Source of the DNA: Salinibacterium sp. NG253
GTDB taxonomy: Bacteria; Actinomycetota; Actinomycetes; Actinomycetales; Microbacteriaceae
DNA length: 64,000 nucleotides
Reading direction: 5' to 3'
NCBI RefSeq assembly: GCF_015864945.1
Contig: NZ_JADYWF010000001.1
Span: 1,736,378-1,800,377 of the forward strand
Of the stretch, positions 1 to 7,778 are shown one piece after another. Made by a program: the position numbers and the translations under genes. Below the pieces are notes generated by a model. The model did no database searches and was not told the origin of the DNA. It saw only the letters and a list, made by a program, of their open reading frames with translations. How positions within the stretch are numbered: position 1 is the stretch's first letter; each line of letters begins with the position of its first letter.

Positions 1-2
1 CG

Positions 3-68
3 TCGCGCTCCTCCGACTACGTCTCGGGCGCCATCCTCAATGTGGATGGCGGCTGGCTCGGCCGCTAG
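3..68 (+). CDS. 3' end of a short-chain dehydrogenase gene (partial)
   Basis: Only the last 21 codons and a TAG stop are inside the window. The reading frame gives a C-terminus with the pattern [15 protein letters not shown], which is the usual end of classical short-chain dehydrogenases/reductases, especially the KduD (2-deoxy-D-gluconate 3-dehydrogenase) group, where the segment closes the Rossmann fold near the substrate pocket. The same C-terminus recurs almost identically at 3070-3137, so this may be the functional copy, with the second being a remnant, but the upstream part is not visible. Substrate cannot be assigned. Confidence 0.75.
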   Translation, partial: SRSSDYVSGAILNVDGGWLGR

Positions 69-84
69 ACCTCACACGCAGACG

Positions 85-120
85 CTGTTGGCATCCATCC
101 TCGTCGGTGGGTGCCAACAG
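85..120 (+). terminator. Terminator hairpin after the SDR 3' end
   Basis: Perfect 9-bp arms CTGTTGGCA / TGCCAACAG enclose an 18-base loop and are followed by the T-rich stretch ttgtttct. It sits 16 bases after the SDR stop codon, as expected for an intrinsic terminator. The downstream repeat copy carries the same hairpin with one arm mismatch. Confidence 0.6.
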
Positions 121-216
121 TTGTTTCTGGTTGTGCGCGTAGAAGTCGGATCACGTCAGTGGATGTCAAATAGCCATCTGAAGCTGTGAGACACGCTACA
201 ACAGAAGCGAATGCGG

Positions 217-724
217 GGCTCGACCGAGAGAGATTGAAGCTCATTGCAATGTCCTCGATGGGCTCGCTGCCTTGTTCGTATTGTTTCAGGTCGGCGGCAT
301 CTTGGCGAGGGCTGAGCTTAGGCGGCTTCCCGCTCAATCGACCGCGAGCTTTGGCGACAGCGATTCCCGCTTTCGTTCGCTGGCTAGTGAGATCAGCCTC
401 GAACTCCGCCATCATGCCGATAACGTTGAACATGAGCTTGCCAATGGGGGTGCGTGAACCATAAACCACTCCCCCAACGTTGAGCTGAGCCCCCTTGTCT
501 TCAACCTGACGGGCGACGTCGCGGAGATCTACAAGCGATCACCCCCAGGCGATCGAGCTTGGAGAAAGCAAGAGCGGCGCCTTCGTGGCAGGCCGCCAGC
601 GCTCCACGAAGTCTCGGACGTTCGCGTTTTCGGCCGCTCAGTCCCTGGTCGACATAGATCCGGCGAGGATCAACTCCGAGCTTTGGCTGCATGTCTTGCT
701 CATTGGTGGACACGCGAGCGTATT
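217..724 (-). pseudogene. Serine recombinase (resolvase/invertase family), frameshifted and truncated
   Basis: Two frames together rebuild a Tn3-resolvase/Pin-type serine recombinase. The first part contains YARVSTNEQD (with the catalytic Ser), then RRIYVDQGLSG and AFSKLDRLG (Arg region); the second continues DLRDVARQVEDKGAQL, then GKLMFNVIGMMAEFEADL and the RTKAGIAVAKARG hinge. The frame change falls near 528-530. The N-terminal start segment is degraded, several residues between NEQD and LGVDP seem deleted, and similarity stops after SFNLSRSS, inside the C-terminal helix-turn-helix. The family catalyses site-specific DNA inversion, resolution or integration through a phosphoserine intermediate. 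This copy is almost certainly inactive. It lies against the left direct repeat, suggesting it once mobilised the segment. Confidence 0.8.
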
Positions 725-750
725 TTTCCCTAGAGCGAGTTTCTCGCAGT

Positions 751-1941
751 TCAGGAATCCGTAGAAGCCTCTTGATCCGTTCGTAGCGCAAACGTCGACG
801 CCTCCTTTAACAGGTATTTCGAATCATGCCCGCCAACCTTCACTGCCGTGATATCCACATCGTTGCCGAATGTCGCTTGGTCGAAATATGGAGGAGAGCC
901 AAATCTTGCTTTAGGGAAAGCCGCTCCGTCCCCAAACGTCGCCTTGCTGAAAGATATTGAACGCCCGAACGTTGATTGCGTGAAATTGGCGTCGTCCCCA
1001 AATATCGCGGCTCGGAAAGACGTTAGGTTTCCAACCGCCGCCTCTGAGAAGGTCGCTCCGTCCCCAAACGTCGCTTCAGCGAACGATGCTCCGCCCTCAA
1101 ACGTTGCCTTCGAGAAATCTGCATCCTCCCCAAACTTCGCATCGAAGAAGGACACTCGATTCGCGAAAAAAGCCTTGGAAAAGTTCACGTCGTTGCTGAA
1201 CCTAGACCCAGAAAATTCCGCACCCGCTTTGAAAACAGCATTGTGGAAATCCGCACGATCAAAGGTCGCGCCTTCGAAGTCGAAGTCGCTGGTCGACCAG
1301 CTAACGCCAGCACCTCTAACGATACGATTCGCGATAACCGCAACTATGGTTTGTCTGACTTCACGGTCGTTGAGGCGATAGACGAAGTTTTCTTCCACTC
1401 GATCGGAGCCCTCGGAAACCGAAGTCTTGCTATAACCAATTTGATTGTCCAAGTTAAGTGCCGGGCTATAGGGCAGACGTAAATATGCGCAAAGCACATC
1501 GATACATTGCTGGCGCTTGGCAGAGTTGCTCTCGTCAGCCACTCCGGCCATTGCGTACACGCCAGCCAAACGTATCGCAGGATCAGAATTACCCAGCTGA
1601 GCTGCGGCCGCACCGAAGCGTTCAACGAACCGACCCTGTTCAAGATCATCCTGCCTGCGGTAGGCGACGACGAGAGCTACGAACCCGCCAACACCGGCGG
1701 CGATGTAGAGCGACAACCTAAGGAGGTCGCCCGTGGCGAGCTGGCCAGGGTCGCGCCCTAGAAGCCGCTCTAGAAGAATCCACGCAACGAACGCAACTGC
1801 CGCACCAACCGACAAAGCCACGACAACGGCGACGAGCAGCGGAAGCCGCCGACGGCGCCTAACTCTCTTAAAAAAAGAACTCCAACGCTCTTTCCCGCTT
1901 TTTTCCACGAGCAACCTCGGCTTCCGCGACGAGCACTTCAC
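751..1941 (-). CDS. Membrane-anchored pentapeptide-repeat protein
   Basis: The 396-residue product begins with a basic segment (RVRRRRR), then two hydrophobic helices at about residues 35-58 and 72-93, a soluble linker, and from about residue 215 a long run of degenerate pentapeptide repeats (A-x-F-x-x-x-x-x-F, e.g. ATFGDGATFSE), which fold as a right-handed beta-helix. Proteins with this two-helix plus pentapeptide layout are common, uncharacterised actinobacterial accessory proteins; the pentapeptide fold is otherwise known from DNA mimics such as MfpA and from scaffold proteins. A GTG at 1941 is used; a GTG at 1908 with GAGG six bases upstream is an alternative start. Base composition is lower in GC than the flanks. 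The gene diverges from the small membrane protein at 2092 and its 3' end overlaps the degraded recombinase N-terminus. Function unknown. Confidence 0.8.
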   Translation of the reverse strand: MKCSSRKPRLLVEKSGKERWSSFFKRVRRRRRLPLLVAVVVALSVGAAVAFVAWILLERLLGRDPGQLATGDLLRLSLYIAAGVGGFVALVVAYRRQDDLEQGRFVERFGAAAAQLGNSDPAIRLAGVYAMAGVADESNSAKRQQCIDVLCAYLRLPYSPALNLDNQIGYSKTSVSEGSDRVEENFVYRLNDREVRQTIVAVIANRIVRGAGVSWSTSDFDFEGATFDRADFHNAVFKAGAEFSGSRFSNDVNFSKAFFANRVSFFDAKFGEDADFSKATFEGGASFAEATFGDGATFSEAAVGNLTSFRAAIFGDDANFTQSTFGRSISFSKATFGDGAAFPKARFGSPPYFDQATFGNDVDITAVKVGGHDSKYLLKEASTFALRTDQEASTDS

Positions 1942-2047
1942 CCGCCAATCTCTTGCGATTTTAGAGGGCCGCTACACCGACTTCGGGCTATCAGCCAAAG
2001 CCCCATGTTCTGGTTCCGTTTATGAAACGGTGTACGGGATGCTCTTT

Positions 2048-2060
2048 GGGGGGGGGGGGG
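2048..2060. repeat. G13 homopolymer tract in a divergent promoter region
   Basis: Thirteen consecutive G residues lie 32 bases upstream of the small membrane protein gene at 2092 and about 107 bases upstream of the pentapeptide gene. Such tracts are prone to slipped-strand length change and can alter promoter spacing; they are also prone to sequencing error. Confidence 0.9.
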
Positions 2061-2091
2061 CTAAGTAACGCTAACCCAATAGAGTTTCACA

Positions 2092-2451
2092 ATGAGCAAA
2101 TCTCCCTTAAGCGCAAAAAAAACGAAAATATACGCAAAAAAAACGAAGACCAGTCCAGAGGAAAGCGACCTCAACGCAATCATCCTCGCAGCGATCGCGT
2201 TTGGGGTCATCGTGATACTCATCGTGGTACTCCTCTTTTTCACAGATCAGCCCAACTTTGCTCTCTGGACAGGCGGCGCAACTTTCTTATGCATTCTCGT
2301 GAAGGCAGCAGCCACCACTTTCGCTCGAGATATCAACTTCAGCGAGGCCTCGAGAAAATGGCTTGAGGACGCGAGTTCAGTGGCGTCGCTCTTCATGGTG
2401 GTGTTTGGAGCCCCCGCCACATTGGTGACGCTGAACGTGTTGCTCAAATAA
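2092..2451 (+). CDS. Small three-helix membrane protein, unknown
   Basis: A 119-residue protein with a Lys-rich N-terminus containing a repeated KKTK motif (encoded by two A8 runs), followed by hydrophobic segments at about 27-50, 58-78 and 95-117. No family is recognised. It is the only plausible rightward gene in the insert and is divergent from the pentapeptide-repeat protein, with only 150 bases between them. The ribosome binding site before the ATG is weak. Lower GC content than the chromosome agrees with acquisition by transfer. It could be a partner of the pentapeptide protein, but that is inference from position only. Confidence 0.55.
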   Translation: MSKSPLSAKKTKIYAKKTKTSPEESDLNAIILAAIAFGVIVILIVVLLFFTDQPNFALWTGGATFLCILVKAAATTFARDINFSEASRKWLEDASSVASLFMVVFGAPATLVTLNVLLK

Positions 2452-2610
2452 CTGGGACAGCCTGGCCGACCGTCACCCTATAAGAAACACCCCAACACAC
2501 CCACTCTGTGATTTGATTCGTGCCGGGGATCCTTTATTAGTTTCCGGCCGTCATACGAAATGCCTCTATAGGAGCAGCGCGAATGTCGCCGCGGTGTGCG
2601 TGGATCTCTC

Positions 2611-2688
2611 TCACGTCTCGATCGCTTTTCGCAGGTTCTTTTGTTCGGAACTGACCGGCTCGGGGCCGAATTTTTCCAGCGCGTCCAT
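2611..2688 (-). CDS. Possible 25-residue small ORF
   Basis: An ATG at 2688 preceded by ggaaag opens a 25-codon frame reading MDALEKFGPEPVSSEQKNLR and ending at TGA. It follows directly on the end of the unidentified remnant at 2710-2984 in the same direction. The peptide looks protein-like rather than random, but it may just be another broken piece of the same former gene cluster. Confidence 0.25.
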   Translation of the reverse strand: MDALEKFGPEPVSSEQKNLRKAIET

Positions 2689-2709
2689 TGGGTTGCTTTC
2701 CGCAGTCGC

Positions 2710-2984
2710 TTAGCGGGCGATGTGGGTGATGGCCAGGAAGTCAGTTCGTCGTGCTTGTCCGGTGATCCAGCGCGCGACTTCTGCGGGTCGAGCGTCGAGG
2801 TGAAGTCCTGACGCGATTGTGGTGGTGCCGCCGGCGATGTCGAAGTACCGCTGGAGAGCTTGCCGTCCCAGGGGTCGGTCGAGGCGGTGTCGCGGGGGTC
2901 GTCCACGTTTCCGCGGGTGCCGATGTCGATGTGGAGGGCGACGTGGAGGGCGAACGTTCCGCCCATGTCTGCCGCGAGCGCCAC
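2710..2984 (-). pseudogene. Unidentified gene remnant with a probable frameshift
   Basis: Two leftward frames look coding in succession. The first half (about 2870-2984) reads with [15 protein letters not shown] and strong GC bias at third positions; the second half, in another frame, reads [20 protein letters not shown], then [21 protein letters not shown] and a TAA stop at 2710-2712. The switch near 2865-2880 suggests a frameshifted gene. I do not recognise the family. It lies between the small membrane protein and the second SDR fragment, within the insert. Confidence 0.4.
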
Positions 2985-3137
2985 ACCGAATGGCAGGCGA
3001 TCCTCGACCGCATCCCCGCCGGTCGCTGGGGCGTCGGTAGCGATCTCGCAGGTGCCACCGTGTTCCTCGCGTCGCGCTCCTCCGACTACGTCTCGGGCGC
3101 CATCCTCAACGTGGATGGCGGCTGGCTCGGCCGTTAA
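2985..3137 (+). pseudogene. Short-chain dehydrogenase C-terminal remnant
   Basis: About 50 codons reading [20 protein letters not shown], then [23 protein letters not shown] and a TAA stop, match the C-terminal end of KduD-type short-chain dehydrogenases. Upstream of about 2985 the frame no longer resembles the family, and there is no nucleotide-binding TGxxxGxG or YxxxK segment, so only the tail survives. It is the right-hand counterpart of the tail at 3-68. Confidence 0.8.
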
Positions 3138-3197
3138 ACCTCACGCGCACACTGTTGGCATCCATCCTCGTCGGTGGGTACCAACAGTTGTTTCTGG
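3070..3197 (+). repeat. Right direct repeat bounding the insert
   Basis: Near-identical copy of 1-130. It ends at tttctgg, 17 bases before the copper ATPase stop codon. A hairpin with arms at 3152-3160 and 3179-3187 (one mismatch) corresponds to the terminator of the left copy and would also separate the SDR remnant from the convergent ATPase gene. Confidence 0.75.
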
Positions 3198-3213
3198 AGT
3201 TCGGCCGCCTAGC

Positions 3214-5205
3214 TCAGGCCTTGCGCGCGATCACCGATTCGGGCCGCAGGTCGAGGCGACGCAAGAGTTGCGCGTTCGCCGCGACGACGACGGTCGAGGC
3301 TGACATGAGCAGCGCACCGACGGAGATCGGCAGCACGAAGCCGATGGGGGCAAGCACGCCAGCAGCGAGGGGCACCGAGATGAGGTTGTAGCCGGCAGCC
3401 CACCACAGGTTTTGGCGCATCTTGGCGTAGCTGCGGCGCGAGAGTTCGAACACGGCGAGCACCGAGCGTGGGTCGTCGCTGGCGAGCACAACACCGGCCG
3501 AGGCGATGGCTACGTCAGTTCCGGCACCGATCGCGATTCCGACATCCGCCTGGGCGAGCGCTGGCGCATCGTTCACGCCGTCGCCGACCATTGCGACGGT
3601 GCCGCCCGCCTTTTGCAGTTCGGCAACCTTGCCGGCTTTGTCTTCTGGATGCACTCCCGAGAACACCCGGTCGATGCCGAGCTCTGCGGCTACCGACTGT
3701 GCCACAGCATCCGCATCTCCCGTGATCATGACCACGGTGACGCCCTGCGCGTGCAGTGCATCGATCGCCTGGCGCGAGTCTTCGCGCACCTCATCCGCGA
3801 GGCCGATCGCGCCGATCACGTGACCGCCAGAGAGCACGTGCAGAATGATCGAGCCGTCTGCCGCCCACTCGGTCGTTACATCGATGGGCTGCTGATCGTG
3901 CTGGCGCAACATGCTCGGCCCGCCAACGCTGATCGTCGCACCATCGACAGAAGCTTCGACGCCAACTCCGCTCGATGAGCTGAAGTTCGAGGCTCCGACT
4001 CGTTCGAGTTCGCGCTCCTTCGCGGCGGTCACAATCGCCTTGGCCAGCGGATGCTCACTGTCGTTTTCCGCTGCCGCTGCGAGTCGAAGAACCTCGTCTT
4101 CACTCGCATCCCCGACCGCCGCGACGTGAGTGACGGCGGGCTCGCCCTTCGTGAGGGTTCCCGTCTTGTCGAAGAGAACGGTGTCGACCTTGCGCATTGT
4201 TTCGAGGGCAAGGCGGTCTTTCACGAGCACTCCGGCGCGAGCCGCGCGCTCAGTAGAGATCGAGACAACGAGCGGGATGGCAAGGCCAAGAGCGTGCGGG
4301 CACGCAATGACAAGCACCGTGATGGTGCGCACGATCGCGTCATCCGGACTGCCTGCGAGGGTCCACACAGTGGCGGTGATCGCTGCGGCACCGAGCGCGA
4401 ACCAGAACAACCAGCCGGCGGCGGTGTCGGCAATGCGCTGGGCGGGCGACGAGGAGTTTTGCGCCGTTTCAACGAGCTTGGTGATGCCCGCGAGCGCCGT
4501 ATCATCGCCAATCGCGGTGACCTTCACTCGGATCGAGTTATCGGTAGCCACGGTTCCCGCCACAACGCGGTCGCCCTCGCCGCGCGAAACCGGCTGCGAC
4601 TCTCCCGTGATCATCGACTCATCAACCTCGGCTGAACCGTCAATCACTTCGCCGTCGGCGGGTACTCGTCCGCCGGGGCGCACGATGACGACATCGCCCA
4701 CAACGAGAGCAGACGGCGGCACGGTGACGAAGTCGTCCCCCTCAACCTTCTCCGCTTCATCCGGAAGCAAAGCGGCAAGAGAATCGAGTGCGCTTGAGGT
4801 CTGAGCCAGTGACCGCATTTCGACCCAGTGGCCGAGCAACATGACGACGAGCAGAAGCGCGAGCTCCCACCAGAACTCAAGGGCTTGGTCGATGAGGCCA
4901 AGAGTGGATGCGAGCGAGGCGACATACGCGACCGTAATGCCCAGTGAGATCAGCAGCATCATTCCGGGCTTGCGCGACTTCAGCTCAGAGTAGCCGCCCG
5001 TGAGGAAGGGTTTTCCGCCCCAGAAATACATGACCGTGCCGAGCACTGGCGAGATCCAGTGGAACACCGCGACATCCGGGATCGTGTAGCCGATGATCTC
5101 GGAGAACATCATACTGAAACCCGTCACGGGCACCGCGATCACCAGCATGATCCAGAACAGGCGGCGGAACTGGGCAACGTGATGCGAGTGGTCCATGGGC
5201 GCCAC
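3214..5205 (-). CDS. copB: CopB-type copper-transporting P1B ATPase
   Basis: A 663-residue heavy-metal P-type ATPase that pumps copper across the membrane using ATP. In order: a short His-bearing N-terminus (MDHSHH) with no CxxC metal domain, paired transmembrane helices, the actuator TGES near residue 200, the metal-site helix with Cys-Pro-His near 302-304 (CPH instead of CPC, the mark of the CopB subgroup), the phosphorylated Asp in DKTGTLTKG near 346, the SEHPLA nucleotide-binding motif and the hinge GDGVNDAP. The GTG at 5205 is chosen because agagggg lies six bases upstream; ATG at 5196 is an alternative. A CsoR-like palindrome overlaps that ribosome-binding region. It stands alone, converging on the SDR remnant and divergent from the DUF2470 gene. 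Confidence 0.93.
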   Translation of the reverse strand: MAPMDHSHHVAQFRRLFWIMLVIAVPVTGFSMMFSEIIGYTIPDVAVFHWISPVLGTVMYFWGGKPFLTGGYSELKSRKPGMMLLISLGITVAYVASLASTLGLIDQALEFWWELALLLVVMLLGHWVEMRSLAQTSSALDSLAALLPDEAEKVEGDDFVTVPPSALVVGDVVIVRPGGRVPADGEVIDGSAEVDESMITGESQPVSRGEGDRVVAGTVATDNSIRVKVTAIGDDTALAGITKLVETAQNSSSPAQRIADTAAGWLFWFALGAAAITATVWTLAGSPDDAIVRTITVLVIACPHALGLAIPLVVSISTERAARAGVLVKDRLALETMRKVDTVLFDKTGTLTKGEPAVTHVAAVGDASEDEVLRLAAAAENDSEHPLAKAIVTAAKERELERVGASNFSSSSGVGVEASVDGATISVGGPSMLRQHDQQPIDVTTEWAADGSIILHVLSGGHVIGAIGLADEVREDSRQAIDALHAQGVTVVMITGDADAVAQSVAAELGIDRVFSGVHPEDKAGKVAELQKAGGTVAMVGDGVNDAPALAQADVGIAIGAGTDVAIASAGVVLASDDPRSVLAVFELSRRSYAKMRQNLWWAAGYNLISVPLAAGVLAPIGFVLPISVGALLMSASTVVVAANAQLLRRLDLRPESVIARKA

Positions 5206-5208
5206 GCT

Positions 5209-5225
5209 ATACCCCTCTAGGGTAT
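5209..5225. promoter_or_regulatory. CsoR-like copper operator
   Basis: ATACCC-CTCTA-GGGTAT forms a perfect 6-bp inverted repeat immediately before the copper ATPase start. C/G-rich tracts framed by AT/TA ends are typical of CsoR operators in actinobacteria. No csoR gene is in the window. The site overlaps the presumed Shine-Dalgarno of the ATPase and is 43 bases from the divergent DUF2470 start. Confidence 0.6.
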
Positions 5226-5267
5226 GGAACAACCCCAAACCCAACGACTCCCAGCTACCGTAGACCC

Positions 5268-5567
5268 GTGACTACTTTCAGTGAAGAAATTGTGTCCGCA
5301 GTACTCGCCCACATGAACAGCGACCACAACGATGACAACCTGCTCATTGTGCGTGCCTTCGCGGAATCCTCCGCCATTTCTGCGGCCATGGTGTCGCTCG
5401 ATGGCACCGAGGGAACCTGGCAATATTCGGATGTCGACGGCATCGAACATCACGTGACCGTGCCCTGGAGCACGGAGATCACCGAGCGCGCGGAGATCCG
5501 CCACGAGATCGTGAAGCTCTACGATGCCGCGTGCGAAAAGCTCGGCGTGCCGGCTCGCCCCCACTAG
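5268..5567 (+). CDS. DUF2470 domain protein
   Basis: A 99-residue protein starting at GTG and made up of a single DUF2470 domain; the HMNxDHNDDNL segment near residues 15-25 is characteristic. DUF2470 occurs as the C-terminal domain of HugZ-like and pyridoxamine-oxidase-fold haem-degrading proteins and in chloroplast GluTR-binding protein, so a haem or tetrapyrrole-related role is plausible. A haem oxygenase gene lies 3.3 kb downstream, but they are not in one operon. It is divergent from the copper ATPase and could share its promoter region. Confidence 0.75.
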   Translation: MTTFSEEIVSAVLAHMNSDHNDDNLLIVRAFAESSAISAAMVSLDGTEGTWQYSDVDGIEHHVTVPWSTEITERAEIRHEIVKLYDAACEKLGVPARPH

Positions 5568-5622
5568 CCAGCCCTCGCGATTGGTGATCTGCCCGCAAGG
5601 TGGGACTCACAGCGACCGAAAG

Positions 5623-6384
5623 TCAGGATGCGGTGGGGCGGCGACGCAGCCACGCTCGCGAGATGTGGGTAGCCATCGCTTCAGACGCGGCTGTGCTGTC
5701 TCCACTCTCGATGGCATCCAAGACGGCGACGTGCTCAGCGAGCGTGACGCGTAGTGAACCTTCATCGGCGCGCTCACCCACAAATCGGTTGCTCGAGAGC
5801 GCGCGGTCGAAAAGGATTCCCGTGATGTTTGCTGCCAAGCGGATGCCCGACTGCTCCATCACGAGGCGATGAAATTCTGCGTCTGCCTGGTTGTTCTCTT
5901 CGGCGTCGCTGAGGGTGGCTTCCATCCGCTCCACAAGGGCACGAAGGGCAGCAAGGTCGTCGTCAGTGCGGCGCGTGGCAGCAGCACCGGCCATTGATGA
6001 TTCAAGGCTTCCGCGCACTACCGCGAGTTCGTCGAGCACTCCAAGAGTGTCGTCATTGTCGACGAGCGACGACAGCACGACCGGGTCAAGCATGTTCCAC
6101 GCACTTGCCGGGTTGACGGTGGTTCCGCGACCCTGTGCGACGGTCACCAGACCTTTTTCTTCAACCCGCTTTACAGACTCGCGAATAACCGTGCGGCTCA
6201 CGCCGAAGTGTGAACTCAGGGTGCCTTCGGGAGGCAGGGTGGTGCCCGAGGGAACCTTCTCGGTGACGATCGAATCTACGAGCTCACGAACGACGGCAAC
6301 TCCCAGGCGAGCAGCCGGCGCACGGCCGACCTCACCACTGGCTAGCCACTTGGGCGCAGCGTCATCGGCACTCACAGGATCCAT
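5623..6384 (-). CDS. GntR/FadR-family transcriptional regulator
   Basis: 253 residues: an N-terminal winged helix-turn-helix at about 22-90 (TLPPEGTLSSHFGVSRTVIRE followed by VAQGRGT in the wing) and a C-terminal all-helical FCD domain with the conserved AEFHRLV and LAEHVAVLDAI segments that hold a metal and a carboxylate effector. FadR-type FCD regulators usually repress sugar-acid catabolic genes. It sits 65 bases after the enolase-superfamily gene in the same direction, so it is probably its dedicated regulator, sensing the sugar acid or a product. Confidence 0.85.
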   Translation of the reverse strand: MDPVSADDAAPKWLASGEVGRAPAARLGVAVVRELVDSIVTEKVPSGTTLPPEGTLSSHFGVSRTVIRESVKRVEEKGLVTVAQGRGTTVNPASAWNMLDPVVLSSLVDNDDTLGVLDELAVVRGSLESSMAGAAATRRTDDDLAALRALVERMEATLSDAEENNQADAEFHRLVMEQSGIRLAANITGILFDRALSSNRFVGERADEGSLRVTLAEHVAVLDAIESGDSTAASEAMATHISRAWLRRRPTAS

Positions 6385-6449
6385 TCACCCAGCATAGGGG
6401 AGCGTATCTTCGCTCCGGGCTGTGGCACACCGCCCGGCATTGCGCCGGA

Positions 6450-7592
6450 CTACTCGCCAACGAGCCGCAGTCCTGCTCGCTCGGAACGCACGTGGGGGCC
6501 GCCGGGCGCCAACCATCCAGCATGGGTTGTTGCCTGCGAAGCAATGGCCTCTTCGTCGATGGAGACTCCGACGCCAGGAGTGTCCCCCACGACAATTCCG
6601 CCATCGATGAACTCTTGATCGATCGTGACACCGAAGGGCGCGTTCACATCTTGCACTTCAGCGGTGAGGTGGTTGGGCACGGCTGCGGCCGCGGCTGCCA
6701 ACGCGGGGTTCAGGGTCAGCCCTACCGGGCTAACCGGAAGGTTGCGGCTGTGTGCGGCGTGCGCGACGCGGAGGAAGTGAGTGATGCCCCACACGCTGCC
6801 CACCTGCACGACGTCGATTCCGCCCTGGTCGAAGAGTGGTGAGTACTGTTCAAGCCCCGTGAGGTTCTCGCCGGTGGCAACAGCGGCGCGAATGGAGCGA
6901 CTCAAGCGGGCGTGACCCGCGGCATCCCAGCGGCGCAACGGTTCTTCGATCCACGCAAGATCAAGTTCGTTCTCGATCTTGGCCATGAATCGTTCCGCCT
7001 GCTTGAGGTTCCACGATTCATTCGCATCAAGCATGAGGCCGGGTTTGCGGGCGTTGACACTCAGCGCGTCTTCGACAAGCTTCAGGCGACGGATGTCGTC
7101 CTCGTGGTCTCGGCCGCCCTTCAGTTTTCCCGCGGTGTAGCCTCGCTCGGCCATCATTGAGTAGAAGCCAGAAAGAGCATCATCGTCGAGCGCAATGTCG
7201 AGCCCCGAGGCGTAGCCGGGCACGAATTTGTCGCGCGCTCCGAGCAATCGCCAGAGTGGTTCGCCGAGGGCTTTGGCTTTGATGTCCCAGAGCGCCATGT
7301 CGAAGGTGCCGATGCCGCCGAATGTGGCTCCACCGTGACCTGATTTGAAGACTTGGGCGAGCATCCGGTCGTACAAGGCCGATACCGCGCGAGGGTCTTG
7401 GCCTTCAATGGCGGGAAAGATCTGGGCGAGGTCGCGGTGCGAACCGGTGCCGACACCGGTGATGCCGACGTCGGTTTCGAGCAAGACGATCGGAAACTCG
7501 GTGACTCCCGAGGCGACGAAGCCGTTCACGTCGCCGACTGGCCGCCCCCAGTTGTGGACGCTGCTGAGGCAGCGGTAGCCGGTAATCTTCAT
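6450..7592 (-). CDS. Mandelate racemase/muconate lactonizing enzyme family protein, probable sugar-acid dehydratase
   Basis: 380 residues of the enolase superfamily. The capping N-terminal domain is followed by a TIM barrel with KxK near 156-158 (general base), metal ligands Asp189 (LMLDANESW), Glu217 (WIEEPL) and Glu242 (ATGENL), and the NHLTAEV segment late in the barrel. Members abstract the alpha-proton of a carboxylate; with a FadR-type regulator next door, dehydration of an aldonate or uronate is the best guess, but the substrate cannot be read. The ATG at 7592 is chosen because the family begins MKITxYR; an upstream ATG would add 18 unrelated residues. No other pathway enzyme is adjacent. 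Confidence 0.85.
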   Translation of the reverse strand: MKITGYRCLSSVHNWGRPVGDVNGFVASGVTEFPIVLLETDVGITGVGTGSHRDLAQIFPAIEGQDPRAVSALYDRMLAQVFKSGHGGATFGGIGTFDMALWDIKAKALGEPLWRLLGARDKFVPGYASGLDIALDDDALSGFYSMMAERGYTAGKLKGGRDHEDDIRRLKLVEDALSVNARKPGLMLDANESWNLKQAERFMAKIENELDLAWIEEPLRRWDAAGHARLSRSIRAAVATGENLTGLEQYSPLFDQGGIDVVQVGSVWGITHFLRVAHAAHSRNLPVSPVGLTLNPALAAAAAAVPNHLTAEVQDVNAPFGVTIDQEFIDGGIVVGDTPGVGVSIDEEAIASQATTHAGWLAPGGPHVRSERAGLRLVGE

Positions 7593-7640
7593 CTTCGCCT
7601 TTGATGATCGCTGTGTGCGCAGTGAACCACTGCATCTAAA

Positions 7641-7660
7641 CAGCATACATCATATGTTCT
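7641..7660. promoter_or_regulatory. Candidate operator/promoter region of the dehydratase gene
   Basis: The AT-rich stretch cagcatacatcatatgttct contains an imperfect inverted repeat (ACAT-CAT-ATGT) about 55 bases upstream of the start codon, standing out from GC-rich surroundings. It is a reasonable binding site for the neighbouring FadR-type regulator, but this is inference only. Confidence 0.3.
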
Positions 7661-7778
7661 AGCGGGGCTGGAGAGAAAATTCACCTGCCCCTCCCCCTAG
7701 CGCGGGTTGCTCGTAGCGACTACGAATAGAGAGCACACGATGCGCACTCACCTAGTGTGCGCACGAGGGGGAACAATC

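Larger units (their letters stand above)
1..130 (+). repeat. Left direct repeat bounding the insert (SDR 3' end plus terminator)
   Basis: Positions 1-130 align with 3070-3197 with only a few substitutions and a 2-base indel; the SDR stop is TAG here and TAA in the other copy. The repeat covers the last SDR codons and the terminator hairpin, and it ends abruptly after tttctgg in both copies. It may extend further left than the window. The roughly 3.07 kb between the copies holds recombinase-associated, compositionally different DNA, so the pair marks the edges of an inserted or duplicated segment. Confidence 0.75.

Noticed and set aside
848-1381. 177-codon frame opposite the pentapeptide gene with repeated SPN/KD patterns
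   Set aside because: Its periodicity is only the mirror of the pentapeptide repeats.
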